Below are positions 8,647 through 17,724 of a DNA stretch of 64,000 nt, piece after piece. Origin of the DNA: Phycisphaerae bacterium RAS2 (GTDB lineage Bacteria > Planctomycetota > Phycisphaerae > UBA1845 > UTPLA1). Position numbers and translations under genes: made by a program. Position 1 is the first letter of the stretch, and each line of letters starts with the position of its first letter. The stretch is from contig CP036352.1 in NCBI GenBank assembly GCA_007753915.1, forward strand, positions 1,736,001 to 1,800,000. The letters run 5' to 3'. The notes under the pieces were generated by a model. That model had not been told where the DNA came from. It made no database searches and was given only the letters and a program-made list of their open reading frames with translations.

Positions 8647-9039
8647 TCAGCCGATCTTCAGCAGTTCCACATCGAAGACAAGGGTGGCGTTCGGCGGAAT
8701 AACGCCGCCGGCTCCGGCCGCGCCGTACCCCAGGTCAGGCGGGATGATGAGCATCCGCCGGCCGCCGACCTTCATCGAGCCGACGCCTTCGGTCCATCCG
8801 GAAATGACCTGGTTCAAACCGAAGGCAGCGGGCTGACCGCGATCGCGCGACGAGTCGAACTTCTTCCCATCGGGCAGCCACCCGGTGTAGTGCACCGTGA
8901 CCTTATCGGTTGGTTTGGGGGAGGGGCCGGCGCCTTCGGTCACGTCGATGTGACAAAGGCCCGTTCGGCTTGTCAACGCCTTGGAAAGATCAGCGCCTTT
9001 CGATTCGGCGAATGTCTTGGCTTGTTCCAGCGTGCTCAT
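8647..9039 (-). CDS. FKBP-type peptidyl-prolyl cis-trans isomerase
   Basis: A 130-residue protein with no signal peptide, so probably cytoplasmic. The complete FKBP12-like core is present: [40 protein letters not shown] and [12 protein letters not shown]. The aromatic pocket residues equivalent to FKBP12 Tyr26, Phe36, Asp37, Trp59, Tyr82 and Phe99 are all conserved, so it should be an active prolyl isomerase. It lies 123 bases downstream of, and on the same strand as, a cyclophilin-FKBP fusion whose FKBP half is clearly its paralogue. The pair looks like a tandem duplication. Confidence 0.95.
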   Translation of the reverse strand: MSTLEQAKTFAESKGADLSKALTSRTGLCHIDVTEGAGPSPKPTDKVTVHYTGWLPDGKKFDSSRDRGQPAAFGLNQVISGWTEGVGSMKVGGRRMLIIPPDLGYGAAGAGGVIPPNATLVFDVELLKIG

Positions 9040-9162
9040 GGCGTCGTCCTTTCAGGGGTTCAAGGTGCAAATTCGTGGGGTTGGCCTCGCGGCCGCATGG
9101 CAACGTTGCGACCGTTTGGAGCGGCCGCAGCGCTTGGTGGCCATGCTCGAAATCCGTCCCGC

Positions 9163-10272
9163 CTACTTGACGATGTCCAGCAGTTCCATCTCGAAGACGA
9201 GTGTCGCATTCGCCGGAATGGCCGGCGGCATGCCCCGCGCGCCGTAGCCCAGCTCCGGCGGAATCAAGAACATCCGCTTGCCGCCGACTTTCATGGTTAA
9301 TAGCCCCTCGGTCCAGCCCTTGATGAATTGGTTTACGGGGTGGATCAACGGCTCGCCCTGATCGCGCGTCGAGTAGAACTTTTTGCCATCCACCAGCCAA
9401 CCGGTGCAATGAACCTTGACGCGATCGCTGATGGCCGGCGTTGCGCCCGTGCCGACTTGTACGTCGTACTGCCACAAGCCCGACGCGGACTTGGTTCCCT
9501 TGGCCGGATCGCAGCCTTGCTTTCGCATGATGTTCATGCCGTCGTCCCAGGCCTTTTGCGCTGCGTCAGCCAGGTGCTTGGCCTCCTGCTCTTCGGCCAG
9601 CCGTTCTTTGGCGATCTCCGCCCTGATTTCGTCGTCCTTGGGGTTGAGTCGTGTGGCCTTGGTGATGACGACCGGCTCGAGCGGCACGGCCTGATGCCCG
9701 CCCATGTCCTGTACGGGGACCGCCTTGATGCGATCAACGACGTCCATTCCCTTGATGACTTTACCGAAGACGGCATAGGCGGCGCCGTCGCGCGGTATGT
9801 TCAAGGCGTCGTTGTCGACGACGTTGATGAAGAACTGTGACGTGCCGGAATCGGCCTGTCCGCCGATTCTCGCCATGGCGATGGAACCTCGCTTGTTGGT
9901 GAGACCGTTCTTCCACTCGTTCTTGATGCCGGCGCGAACGGGCTTCTGTTTCATGTCCTTGTCGAAGCCGCCGCCCTGGATCATGAATCCGCTCATGACG
10001 CGGTGGAAGATCGTGCCGTTGTAGTGCTCGCTCTCGACGTAATCGAGGAAGTTCTGCGTCGAGATGGGCGCGTGAAAGCGGTCCAGCTCGATGTAGATGT
10101 CGCCCATCGTCGTGGCGAGTTTCACGTAGTCGCGATCGGCGATTTTCACTTTATCGTCTCCGGCGGGGGTGGCAGCGGCGTCCGCGGGCTTCTTGTCGTC
10201 GGCCATGGCGCAGGCGCTGGAAATCACAATGAGGGAAAGGCCCAGAAAGCGTACGAGCGGTGCAACGGTCAT
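9163..10272 (-). CDS. exported dual prolyl isomerase: cyclophilin fused to FKBP
   Basis: A 369-residue protein with an N-terminal signal peptide (about 1-24, ending CAMADD), so periplasmic or lipid-anchored. A bacterial-type cyclophilin domain spans about 48-207, with FHRVMSGFMIQGGG (catalytic Arg91) and SGTSQFFI. A charged helical linker (211-250, KERLAEEQEAKHLADAAQK) leads to an FKBP domain at about 262-369. In the FKBP half, the residues equivalent to FKBP12 Tyr26 and Asp37 are Cys289 (VHCTG) and Tyr300 (KKFYST), while the Phe36, Trp59, Tyr82 and Phe99 equivalents remain. Its isomerase activity may therefore be altered, with the domain acting mainly in substrate binding. Cyclophilin-FKBP fusions are known but uncommon. 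It lies upstream of a stand-alone FKBP. Confidence 0.93.
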   Translation of the reverse strand: MTVAPLVRFLGLSLIVISSACAMADDKKPADAAATPAGDDKVKIADRDYVKLATTMGDIYIELDRFHAPISTQNFLDYVESEHYNGTIFHRVMSGFMIQGGGFDKDMKQKPVRAGIKNEWKNGLTNKRGSIAMARIGGQADSGTSQFFINVVDNDALNIPRDGAAYAVFGKVIKGMDVVDRIKAVPVQDMGGHQAVPLEPVVITKATRLNPKDDEIRAEIAKERLAEEQEAKHLADAAQKAWDDGMNIMRKQGCDPAKGTKSASGLWQYDVQVGTGATPAISDRVKVHCTGWLVDGKKFYSTRDQGEPLIHPVNQFIKGWTEGLLTMKVGGKRMFLIPPELGYGARGMPPAIPANATLVFEMELLDIVK

Positions 10273-10398
10273 TCGAATGACTCACGTGGGGATTTGCCGT
10301 GCCGACTTGCCAAGAACGCCTCGACGCTGCAGCGCGGCTGATGCGGAAGGATAAGGGCGCTCGCGGCAGGGGTCAAGAATCGGGCGCGCGAGGCGGCC

Positions 10399-11670
10399 CT
10401 ACACCGCGCCCGCGCAAAGCGGATTGCGGACGGCGGCAGCGGGAGCATCGCCGGCTCGCGCGATGGCGATGCGCGGTGCAACGTAGACGGGGCCGCCGGA
10501 AATGGAATCTCCGTCGATGACGATACGCGCCGCGTGCGTTTCGTACGCGGCGTAATGAGAGCCCGTCGCCTCGCGCACATGCAGGCCGATGGCGTAGGCG
10601 CCGGGCACAACGTTCGCGAGGAACTCATAGCAAACGTGATGCGCCTCGCCGGGGCGGGCCGATGGTGCGTCGGCGTTCATGCGTGCGCTGCTCGTCTCAA
10701 ACACAACGACCTGATCGTCGAGCCGAATCAGCGAAAGTCCGTAGGAGGGCCTGGCCATTTCGACCGAATACACGACATCGAATTCGAACCGCAATGCTTC
10801 TCCGGGATGGAAGACGTTCGTCTCGCTCGGCTCGGAACCGTTCAGACGCAGATTGCGAAACCGCACACCGGCGCCGGGTACCGCGGCACAAGGCGAGGTT
10901 TCACCGGAGACGTCCCAGTAATGACCGACCGCGCGAACGGCCGGGCCGATGAAGGTCGAGCGGCCATGAGACATGACCATGGCACGATCGCAGAATCGCT
11001 GCACCGCGCCGAGATCGTGCGAGACAAAGACAATCGCGACGCCGTTGCGCAGAAACTCGCGCATCTTGTCCATGCACCGCGCCCGAAACGCGCGATCGCC
11101 GACCGACAACACTTCGTCCACCAGCAGCACCTGCGGCTCGACGTGCGCCGCGACCGCGAACCCCAGCCGCGCGTGCATTCCGCTGCTGTAGCGCTTGACG
11201 GGCGTATCCAGAAACTCGCCGATCCCCGCGAAGGCGACGATGTCGTCGAACCGCGCCGCCGTCTCGCGGCGCGACAGGCCGAGGATGCTTGCGTTCAGGT
11301 AGATGTTTTCGCGGCCGGTCAGATCACCATGAAACCCCGCGCCGAGTTCGATCAGGGCCGACACGCGCCCGGCGATGTCGATCTCACCGCGCGTCGGCGG
11401 CATGATGCCGGCGAGCAGCTTGAGCAGCGTGCTCTTGCCCGCGCCGTTCGGGCCGATGACGCCGAAGGCCTCGCCGGGGCTCACCTCAAACGTGACGTCG
11501 TCCACAGCCCAGAAATCATGCCGGGATTCAGCGGCCGCGCGGCCCGGTGCGTCGGCCGGTCGGCGACGAAAGCGCCGAAGTGATTTTGCAACAACGTCGC
11601 GCAGGGAATCCATCGCCTCGCCACGGCGAAATCGCTTGTTGACGTGATGGACGCGGATGGCGGCGGTCAT
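10399..11670 (-). CDS. Wzt-like ABC transporter ATP-binding protein (polysaccharide export)
   Basis: A 423-residue ATPase of the polysaccharide/teichoic-acid exporter subfamily. Visible motifs are Walker A GPNGAGKST (73-81), signature YSSGM (161-165; the SSGM form is typical of Wzt/TagH rather than LSGGQ), Walker B VLLVDE (181-186) and H-loop His218. Residues 270-423 form a beta-rich C-terminal domain like the Wzt glycan-binding domain (FRNLRLNG, FHPGEALRFEFDV, YAIGLHVREATG), which in Wzt recognises the modified end of the O-antigen chain. The cognate membrane protein (Wzm type) and glycosyltransferases are not adjacent, so it is an orphan here. Energy coupling at the inner membrane is the expected role. 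Confidence 0.9.
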   Translation of the reverse strand: MTAAIRVHHVNKRFRRGEAMDSLRDVVAKSLRRFRRRPADAPGRAAAESRHDFWAVDDVTFEVSPGEAFGVIGPNGAGKSTLLKLLAGIMPPTRGEIDIAGRVSALIELGAGFHGDLTGRENIYLNASILGLSRRETAARFDDIVAFAGIGEFLDTPVKRYSSGMHARLGFAVAAHVEPQVLLVDEVLSVGDRAFRARCMDKMREFLRNGVAIVFVSHDLGAVQRFCDRAMVMSHGRSTFIGPAVRAVGHYWDVSGETSPCAAVPGAGVRFRNLRLNGSEPSETNVFHPGEALRFEFDVVYSVEMARPSYGLSLIRLDDQVVVFETSSARMNADAPSARPGEAHHVCYEFLANVVPGAYAIGLHVREATGSHYAAYETHAARIVIDGDSISGGPVYVAPRIAIARAGDAPAAAVRNPLCAGAV

Positions 11671-11879
11671 GCGGGCGCGGAACTCTCCCTGTTGTACTTC
11701 GCTATGTTGTTATCGGCCGGGTTGACGCAGCAGGTCCATCGAACGCACCCGCCAGCGCCATTGGGCAGTATCGCCAACGGACGAGAGGAATGACAGAAAT
11801 TGGGTGGCATGGCAAGGGGCTCCGGCGGCCACGGTGAATCGTTAGCTTGCGCAATCGGCTCTCGTGGGGCAGGGCGTGG

Positions 11880-11908
11880 TTGCGCCGCGCGATGCGAACG
11901 AGTATATT
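11880..11908 (+). promoter_or_regulatory. sigma-70-type promoter for the EF-G gene
   Basis: TTGCGC (11880-11885) and TATATT (11903-11908) are separated by exactly 17 bases. Transcription would begin near 11915, downstream of the GTG codon at 11864. This supports the TTG at 11939 as the true EF-G start and gives a leader of about 25 bases. Confidence 0.55.
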
Positions 11909-11938
11909 GCCCCGTTTGATCGAAACGGATGGTGCCCC

Positions 11939-14053
11939 TTGAGCGGTAAGTCATCGGAGGAAGGCCGTACCAGCGACCCGCGCCTGGCAACGGTGCGGAA
12001 CATCGGAATCGCCGCGCACATCGACGCGGGAAAAACCACCACGACCGAGCGCGTGCTGTACTACGCGGGCCGGACGCACAAGATCGGCGAGGTGGATGAC
12101 GGCACGACGACGACCGACTTCGACGAGCAGGAACAGCAGCGGGGCATTACGATTTTCAGCGCGGCGGTGACGCTCTCGTGGCGCGACCACGCGATCAATC
12201 TCATCGACACACCGGGCCACGTCGATTTCACCGCGGAGGTGGAGCGCAGCCTGCGCGTGCTGGACGGCGCGGTCGTCGTCTTCGACTCGAAGGAGGGCGT
12301 CGAGGCGCAGTCCGAGACCGTCTGGCGACAGGCGTCGAAATACAGGGTCCCGCGCATCTGCTTCCTGAACAAGATGGACAAGATCGGGGCCGATTTCTTT
12401 GCGTCGGTGTCATCCATTTCCGAGCGGCTCGATTCGCACCCCATTCCCGTGCAGATTCCCATCGGGGCCGAGGGGACGTTCAGCGGTCTGATCGACCTGG
12501 TGGAGATGAAGGCCTATCGCTTCACGGGGCAGCAGGGGGCGACGGTCGAGGCATTTGAGATTCCCGTCGAGCTGCTGGACGAAGCGAAGCAATGGCGGCA
12601 CAACCTCGAAGAAAAGGCCGCCGAGCTGGACGACGACCTGATGCACAAGTATCTCGAGAGCCAGCCGCTTGAGCCGGCCGAGATTCGCGCGGCGCTGCGA
12701 AAGGGCACGCTGTCGCTGACCGCCAATCCGATTTTTTGCGGTTCTTCGCTCAAGAACATGGGTGTTCAGAAGATGCTCGACGGCGTGGTGGACTACCTGC
12801 CGTCGCCGCTGGATCGCCCGCCGGTCGAGGGTTTCCCCTCGTTGAAAGAGCAGACGCCGATTCACCGCGCCCCGCGGCGCGACGAGCCGATGAGCGCGCT
12901 GGTGTTCAAGATCGTCGCCGAGAAACCGATGGACCTGCACTACGTGCGCGTCTATTCCGGCGTCTTCAAGGGCGGCTCGCGCGTCCTGAACGCCAACACC
13001 GGCGAGAAGGAAAACGTCAGCCGAATGTTCCGCATGTTCGCCAAGCGCCGCGAGCAGATCGACGAGGCCGGCCCGGGCGATATCGTCGCTGTCGTTGGGT
13101 TGAAGAGCGCGCTGACGGGCCACACGCTCTGCGAGACGCGCGATCCGATCGTGCTGGAGCGCATTGAATTTCCTACTCCGGTCATCAGCGTGTCGGTCGA
13201 GCCGAAGAACACCAAGGACAAGGAGCTGCTGCTCGAAACGCTCGGCAAGATGGCGCGGCAGGACCCGACGTTCAAACATTTTTACAACCCGGAGACGGGC
13301 CAGACGTTGATCTCGGGCATGGGCGAGCTGCACCTCGAAGTGCTGACCTACAAGCTGGAGAAGGATTTCAAGGTGCCGGTGCGCGTCGGGCAGCCGCTCG
13401 TGGCCTATCGCGAGGCGATCACGAAGCGCGCCGAGGCCGAAGGGCGGTTCATCCGCCAGACCGGCGGCCACGGGCAGTACGCCGTGGTGAAACTGCGCGT
13501 GGAGCCGTTCACGCCCGACAAGGGCGGCGAGCAATTTGAGTTCTTCAACGAAGTCGGCGGGGGCAAGATCAAGTACGAATACGTGCAGGCCGTCGAGCGC
13601 GGCGTGCGCGACTGCCTGCCGATGGGTGTGCTGGCGGGGTACGAGATTCTCAACGTGCGGGCGCGGCTGATCGACGCGCAGGAGCACGAGGTCGACAGCT
13701 CGGACCTGGCGTTTGAAAGCGCCGGGCGGCTGGCCTTTGAAGAAGCCTGTCGAAATGCCGGCCCGGTCATGCTCGAGCCGATCATGAAGCTGATCGTGAC
13801 CGTGCCGGATGATTACTTCGGCCCGGTCAGCGGCGATCTGTCGGCCCGGCGCGGCATGATTGAGGACACCGAGATTCGCGGGCGCGACCGCGTGATCCAC
13901 GCGCGCGTGCCGCTGGCGGAAATGTTCCAGTATTCAACGCGCGTGCGCACGCTGACGCAGGGCCGGGCAAGCTGGTCGATGGAGCCGCTGACGTATGAAG
14001 CCATGCCGGAGAATTTGCAGACGGAATTGCTCCGCAAGCACGGCTACGTCTAA
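11939..14053 (+). CDS. fusA: elongation factor G, mitochondrial EFG2-like type
   Basis: A translational GTPase of 704 residues from the TTG at 11939. An in-frame GTG at 11864 lies upstream of the likely promoter, and the extra 25 residues do not look like EF-G. G-motifs are intact: [13 protein letters not shown], the switch-[19 protein letters not shown] and GSSLK. Domains II-V follow, with the typical [11 protein letters not shown] and RRGMIEDTE segments. The switch region ([21 protein letters not shown]) and the stretch [17 protein letters not shown] resemble the mtEFG2/spdEFG2 branch known from planctomycetes more than E. coli EF-G. That branch acts mainly in ribosome recycling rather than translocation. 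Branch assignment by eye is tentative. It is not in a str operon: rpsL, rpsG and tuf are absent. Confidence 0.95.
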   Translation: MSGKSSEEGRTSDPRLATVRNIGIAAHIDAGKTTTTERVLYYAGRTHKIGEVDDGTTTTDFDEQEQQRGITIFSAAVTLSWRDHAINLIDTPGHVDFTAEVERSLRVLDGAVVVFDSKEGVEAQSETVWRQASKYRVPRICFLNKMDKIGADFFASVSSISERLDSHPIPVQIPIGAEGTFSGLIDLVEMKAYRFTGQQGATVEAFEIPVELLDEAKQWRHNLEEKAAELDDDLMHKYLESQPLEPAEIRAALRKGTLSLTANPIFCGSSLKNMGVQKMLDGVVDYLPSPLDRPPVEGFPSLKEQTPIHRAPRRDEPMSALVFKIVAEKPMDLHYVRVYSGVFKGGSRVLNANTGEKENVSRMFRMFAKRREQIDEAGPGDIVAVVGLKSALTGHTLCETRDPIVLERIEFPTPVISVSVEPKNTKDKELLLETLGKMARQDPTFKHFYNPETGQTLISGMGELHLEVLTYKLEKDFKVPVRVGQPLVAYREAITKRAEAEGRFIRQTGGHGQYAVVKLRVEPFTPDKGGEQFEFFNEVGGGKIKYEYVQAVERGVRDCLPMGVLAGYEILNVRARLIDAQEHEVDSSDLAFESAGRLAFEEACRNAGPVMLEPIMKLIVTVPDDYFGPVSGDLSARRGMIEDTEIRGRDRVIHARVPLAEMFQYSTRVRTLTQGRASWSMEPLTYEAMPENLQTELLRKHGYV

Positions 14054-14059
14054 TCCGAG

Positions 14060-14079
14060 CCGCCGCAGCCAAGCGGCGG
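14060..14079 (+). terminator. 7-bp hairpin just after the EF-G gene
   Basis: CCGCCGC and GCGGCGG pair perfectly around a 6-base loop, starting seven bases after the EF-G stop codon. There is no following T-run. It may be a Rho-assisted or weak terminator, or a 3'-end stabiliser, separating fusA from the S10 operon. Confidence 0.4.
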
Positions 14080-14131
14080 AATCCAATGACCACGCTAATG
14101 CGGGTCGGAGCATAGCTCGGGACTGATTCGG

Positions 14132-14162
14132 CTGTAAGCCATTGTGAATCATTGGCTTACGG
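14132..14162. other. inverted repeat upstream of the S10 operon
   Basis: GTAAGCCA (14134-14141) and TGGCTTAC (14153-14160) form an 8-bp stem. It extends outward by a wobble pair and a C-G pair, with an 11-base loop. It lies about 50 bases upstream of the S10 promoter. Without a T-run it could be an operator or a transcript-end structure from fusA. Function unknown. Confidence 0.4.
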
Positions 14163-14212
14163 TTAGTTGCCGATGTCGGGAGTCTATGTTGGTCCCTGGC
14201 GAATCTTTCCTG

Positions 14213-14240
14213 TTGACAACGCGGCGAAGTTCACTACCAT
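14213..14240 (+). promoter_or_regulatory. promoter of the S10-type ribosomal operon
   Basis: A perfect -35 TTGACA (14213-14218) lies 16 bases before TACCAT (14235-14240; 4 of 6 match to the -10 consensus). Transcription should begin near 14247, giving a leader of about 59 bases before the GTG start of S10. It is the strongest promoter-like sequence in the translation cluster. Confidence 0.6.
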
Positions 14241-14305
14241 TGCTGGGCTACGGTCCGCGCAAAAAGCGTAACCGAGGCTGGTATCAGTACTAAGAAGGAC
14301 AAGCG

Positions 14306-14614
14306 GTGGCGTTAGACAAGATTCGAATTCGGATGGAAGCGTACGATCACAGCGCGCTGGATATCTCGGCGCGCGAGATTGTGGACCACGCCAAGCGGAC
14401 CAACGCACGCGTGCGCGGGCCGATTCCTCTGCCGACCCGGATCGAGCGCTACACGGTGCTGCGAAGTCCGCACGTAGACAAGAAGTCCCGCGAGCAGTTC
14501 GAGATGCGCACGCACAAGCGCGTGATCGACATCTTCGAGCCGACCGCGCGGACGGTAGAAGCTTTGAACCGGCTTGTGGTGCCGGCGGGCGTTTTTGTGA
14601 AGATCAAAGCTTAG
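14306..14614 (+). CDS. rpsJ: 30S ribosomal protein uS10
   Basis: The 102 residues cover the complete uS10 fold. [14 protein letters not shown] begins the protein, [30 protein letters not shown] is the long loop that reaches into the head of the 30S subunit, and PAGVFVKIK ends it. The start is GTG, preceded by GAAGGAC. It opens the S10-spc-alpha cluster, directly after a good promoter. uS10 also acts as NusE in antitermination in other bacteria. Confidence 0.97.
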   Translation: MALDKIRIRMEAYDHSALDISAREIVDHAKRTNARVRGPIPLPTRIERYTVLRSPHVDKKSREQFEMRTHKRVIDIFEPTARTVEALNRLVVPAGVFVKIKA

Positions 14615-14768
14615 ACATGAACCGGCGATGTCGTCTGTCGCCCGTTCCTCTGTTTTGATCCATTCAAAGACCCTTTTTTGACTAGCGTACGCGTGAGCTT
14701 TCATCGCGCGTGAAGAAGTCGTATGGACCGCCGGACCGGTGAGGTCTCGGCGCAGGTGGAAGTGCCCT

Positions 14769-15419
14769 ATGAGAGCCGCCATCCTTGGCAAAAAAATCGG
14801 CATGACCCGCATCTTCGACGAGGCGGGGGCATCGGTCCCCGTCACGATCGTGCAGGCCGGGCCTTGTCCCATTCTCCAGATCAAGAAGAAAGAGACCGAC
14901 GGCTACGAAGCCGTGCAGCTCGGCTACGACCAGGTCAAGCCCAGCCGCGCGACGCTCCCGCAGATCGGTCACGCGAGCAAGGCCGCCGCGAAGCCGCAGC
15001 GCTTCGTGAAGGAGATTCGCCTGACCGAGGCCACCGACAAGAACCCCGGCGACCTGGTGACGGTCGAACTGTTCGCCGAGCAGGAAATCAAGTTCGTGGA
15101 CGTCGTCGGCACGTCGATCGGCAAGGGATTCCAGGGTGTCATGAAGCGGCACCACTTCGCCGGTCAGGAAGCCTCGCACGGTGTCGAGCGAAAGCACCGA
15201 TCGGCCGGCGGTATCGGCGCCCAGGGCAACCGCGGATTCGGCCGTTGCGTGAAGAAGGGCAAGAAGATGGCCGGCCACATGGGCCACGAACGATGCACGA
15301 TTCGCAATCAGCGCCTCGTTTCGATCGACAAGGATCGAAACCTGCTGTTGATCAAAGGCGCGGTTCCGGGTCCGAAGGGTGGATACGTACTGGTTTGTAA
15401 GGCGAAGACAAAAGGGTAA
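14769..15419 (+). CDS. rplC: 50S ribosomal protein uL3
   Basis: 216 residues from the ATG at 14769. The upstream in-frame ATG at 14739 would add ten basic residues not seen in the family. ILGKKIGMTRIFDEAG is the diagnostic N-terminus, GTSIGKGFQGVMKRHHF is the long loop that approaches the peptidyl-transferase centre, and IKGAVPGPKGGYV is the C-terminal signature. It sits 154 bases after S10, an unusually wide gap for this operon. Confidence 0.97.
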   Translation: MRAAILGKKIGMTRIFDEAGASVPVTIVQAGPCPILQIKKKETDGYEAVQLGYDQVKPSRATLPQIGHASKAAAKPQRFVKEIRLTEATDKNPGDLVTVELFAEQEIKFVDVVGTSIGKGFQGVMKRHHFAGQEASHGVERKHRSAGGIGAQGNRGFGRCVKKGKKMAGHMGHERCTIRNQRLVSIDKDRNLLLIKGAVPGPKGGYVLVCKAKTKG

Positions 15420-15435
15420 GCGCGATGGGTCGCAG

Positions 15436-15463
15436 GCGGCACTTGGCCGCGGCGGCCCTTTTT
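15436..15463 (+). terminator. terminator-like / attenuator-like hairpins between L3 and L4 genes
   Basis: Two mutually exclusive stems can form. GCGGC (15436-15440) can pair with GCCGC (15446-15450). Alternatively, GGCCG (15445-15449) can pair with CGGCC (15453-15457), followed closely by five Ts (15459-15463). The second has the shape of a weak intrinsic terminator. Because L4 is the autoregulator of the S10 operon in E. coli, an attenuation role is conceivable, but this is inference from a short stem. Confidence 0.35.
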
Positions 15464-15518
15464 GTTTGACGGATCACGCGGCCGAGCGGTCGTGATTGAG
15501 AATTGAGACGGTAGAGCC

Positions 15519-16166
15519 ATGATTGAAATACCAGTCTTCAACATGAAGGGCGAGAAGGTCGGCAGCGAGAAGCTGGACCCGGCGGTGCTGGGCGGCCGCG
15601 TTCGCACCGCGCTGCTCAAGCAGGCGGTCGTGGCGTATCGCAACAACCAGCGCCAAGGCACGGTTCAGACGCGCAGCCGCGGCATGGTCGACGGCTCGAC
15701 GCGCAAGCTGTACCGCCAGAAGGGCACGGGCAACGCCCGCGCCGGCAACGTTCGCACGCCGGTCCGCGTCGGCGGCGGTCACGCCTTCGCGAAAATCAAT
15801 CGCGACTTCTCGCAGAAGCTGCCGCAGCAGATGCGACAGCTCGCGCGGAACAGCGCAGTGCTGGCCAAGGCCAAGACGGGCACGGCGGTCATCCTGAAGG
15901 ATTTGAAGCTGGCCGGGCCCAAGACCAAGCAGATGGCCGGCATGTTGAAGGCGATCAAAGCGGAGCGCGGCGCGCTGCTGACTGTGACGACGGAAGACCC
16001 GAATGTGCGGCTCTCGTCGCGGAACATTCCGAATTTCGGCGTGAAGCTCGTGTGGGATGCGAATGCGTATGACATTCTCCGGGCACGCGTGCTGATCTTC
16101 ACGCCCGAGGCGTTTGGCGCGATCACGAAGGACCCGCGGACGGCGGGCCGACCGGCGAAGGCATAG
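15519..16166 (+). CDS. rplD: 50S ribosomal protein uL4
   Basis: 215 residues, the usual length. The conserved loop that lines the exit tunnel is present (RSRGMVDGSTRKLYRQKGTG and the GNVRTPVRVGGGHAF stretch). The C-terminal globular part contains SSRNIPNFGVKLVWDANAYDI. The gene lies 99 bases after the L3 gene and seven before L23. In E. coli this protein represses its own operon; whether it does so here is unknown. Confidence 0.97.
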   Translation: MIEIPVFNMKGEKVGSEKLDPAVLGGRVRTALLKQAVVAYRNNQRQGTVQTRSRGMVDGSTRKLYRQKGTGNARAGNVRTPVRVGGGHAFAKINRDFSQKLPQQMRQLARNSAVLAKAKTGTAVILKDLKLAGPKTKQMAGMLKAIKAERGALLTVTTEDPNVRLSSRNIPNFGVKLVWDANAYDILRARVLIFTPEAFGAITKDPRTAGRPAKA

Positions 16167-16173
16167 GTGAGGC

Positions 16174-16485
16174 ATGGATATCTATCAGATCATCAAGCGA
16201 CCGCTGGTCACCGAGAAGGGCATGCACCAGACGAAACTGTCGCACGCGGCGACGCGATCGCGGCCCGGCCGCGGCGGCTCGTACACGTTTGAGGTGCATC
16301 CCGAGGCGAACAAGCAGGAGATCCGCACGGCCGTGGAGAAGATCTACAACGTGAAGGTCTCGACGGTTCGCACGAGCAACCATCCCGGCAAGCGCCGGCG
16401 GTACAAGTTCAAGATGGGTCTGACGCGGCATTGGAAGAAGGCGGTCGTCGTGCTGGATGCGAATTCGCACATCGACCTGTTCTAA
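16174..16485 (+). CDS. rplW: 50S ribosomal protein uL23
   Basis: 103 residues, with IIKRPLVTEKG at the start and YTFEVHPEANKQEIRTAVEKIYNV as the central signature. The region between them (SHAATRSRPGRGGS) is a basic insertion relative to the E. coli protein, lying in the loop near the tunnel exit. uL23 is the docking site for trigger factor and SRP. It sits seven bases after L4. Confidence 0.96.
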   Translation: MDIYQIIKRPLVTEKGMHQTKLSHAATRSRPGRGGSYTFEVHPEANKQEIRTAVEKIYNVKVSTVRTSNHPGKRRRYKFKMGLTRHWKKAVVVLDANSHIDLF

Positions 16486-16518
16486 ACACGGCGACGAGAG
16501 AACGAAGGCGAACAAGCC

Positions 16519-17388
16519 ATGGGCGTGAGAATCTACAAGAAGACGACGGCCGGTCGACGGCAGAGCAGCGTCAACGACTTCGCGGAGTTGACGGACAAGC
16601 GCCTGCGCCCGGTGAAGTCGCTGCTTCGTCCGCTGGTCAAGACCGGCGGACGGAACAACCAAGGCTACACGACCTCGCGGTTCCGCGGCGGCGGCGCGAA
16701 GCGCATGTACCGCGTGATCGACTTCAAGCGCAACAAGGACGGCGTTGCGGCGTCGGTCCAGGCGATTGAGTACGACCCGAATCGCAATTGTTTCATCGCC
16801 CGGCTGAAGTATCCCGACGGCGAATTGCGTTACATCCTCGCGCCGAACGGCCTGAAGGCGGGCGACTCGGTCATGAGCGGGATGGAGGCCGAGCCGAAGC
16901 TGGGCAACTGCCTGCCGCTGAAGATCATGCCCGTCGGCATGGACATTCACAACATCGAACTCGTGGCGGGCCAGGGCGGCAAGCTGATTCGCACGGCCGG
17001 CGCGGTGGGACGGCTCGCGGCACGCGAGGGCGGTTGGGCGACGATTATTTTGCCAAGCGGCGAAATGCGCCAGGTTCGCGCGGAGTGTCGCGCGACGGTC
17101 GGCCAACTCGGCAATCTCGATTTCAAGAACATCATTCTCGGCAAGGCCGGGCGCAAGCGGCATTTGGGCCGTCGCCCGCACAATCGCGGCACGTCGATGA
17201 ACCCGGTGGCGCACCCGCTGGGCGGTGGCGAGGGTCGCAGCGGCGGCGGTCGCCATCCGTGCAGCCCGACGGGCAAGCTCGCCAAGGGCGGTCGGACGCG
17301 CAATCCGCGCAAGAATTCGAACCGGCGCATTCTGCGACGGCGCAAGAGTCGTCGGTATGGTCAGGTGTCGTTGAAGCGGCGCAAGTGA
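16519..17388 (+). CDS. rplB: 50S ribosomal protein uL2
   Basis: 289 residues, slightly longer than the usual 275. The family signature [19 protein letters not shown] is near the N-terminus. The C-terminal active-centre loop [19 protein letters not shown] contains the conserved His needed at the peptidyl-transferase region in uL2 ([10 protein letters not shown]; the equivalent of E. coli His229). It ends in a very basic tail. Confidence 0.97.
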   Translation: MGVRIYKKTTAGRRQSSVNDFAELTDKRLRPVKSLLRPLVKTGGRNNQGYTTSRFRGGGAKRMYRVIDFKRNKDGVAASVQAIEYDPNRNCFIARLKYPDGELRYILAPNGLKAGDSVMSGMEAEPKLGNCLPLKIMPVGMDIHNIELVAGQGGKLIRTAGAVGRLAAREGGWATIILPSGEMRQVRAECRATVGQLGNLDFKNIILGKAGRKRHLGRRPHNRGTSMNPVAHPLGGGEGRSGGGRHPCSPTGKLAKGGRTRNPRKNSNRRILRRRKSRRYGQVSLKRRK

Positions 17389-17417
17389 GTCGCGGTTGAA
17401 GGAGTGACGAGGACAGC

Positions 17418-17705
17418 ATGGGACGCAGCCTGAAAAAAGGACCGTTTGTCGATCCCCGCCTCTTCGAGAAGGTGGAGCGGGCGATCCGCGAGAACAGCCA
17501 CGAGCCGATCAAGACGTGGGCGCGGCGCTGCACGATTCCGCCGGAGTTTGTCGGGCGGACGTTCGACGTGCACAACGGCAAGCAGTTCAAAAAGGTATTC
17601 GTGACGGAGGACATGGTCGGCCACAAGCTGGGCGAGTTCTCCCCGACGCGGACGTGGCGTGGCCACTCGAAGAAGGCAGCGGGCGAAGCGGCCCCGGCGA
17701 AGTAA
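17418..17705 (+). CDS. rpsS: 30S ribosomal protein uS19
   Basis: 95 residues: [12 protein letters not shown] at the N-terminus, [25 protein letters not shown] in the centre and [14 protein letters not shown] near the end. These are all invariant uS19 elements that contact the A-site finger and uS13 in the head of the small subunit. The Ala-rich end after RGHSKK is normal. Confidence 0.97.
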   Translation: MGRSLKKGPFVDPRLFEKVERAIRENSHEPIKTWARRCTIPPEFVGRTFDVHNGKQFKKVFVTEDMVGHKLGEFSPTRTWRGHSKKAAGEAAPAK

Positions 17706-17724
17706 TCGCGCGGAGTAGCAAGAA

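Noticed and set aside
10534-11583. A 349-residue forward frame opposite the ABC ATPase
   Set aside because: The minus strand has intact Walker A, signature and Walker B motifs; the forward frame has none.
11864-11938. GTG start for EF-G
   Set aside because: A 17-base-spaced promoter lies downstream of it and the extra residues have no similarity to EF-G.
12410-13900. A 496-residue open frame antisense to the EF-G gene
   Set aside because: It is His/Arg/Leu-rich with no recognisable domain and lies fully opposite a strongly conserved gene; long antisense frames are expected in GC-rich DNA.
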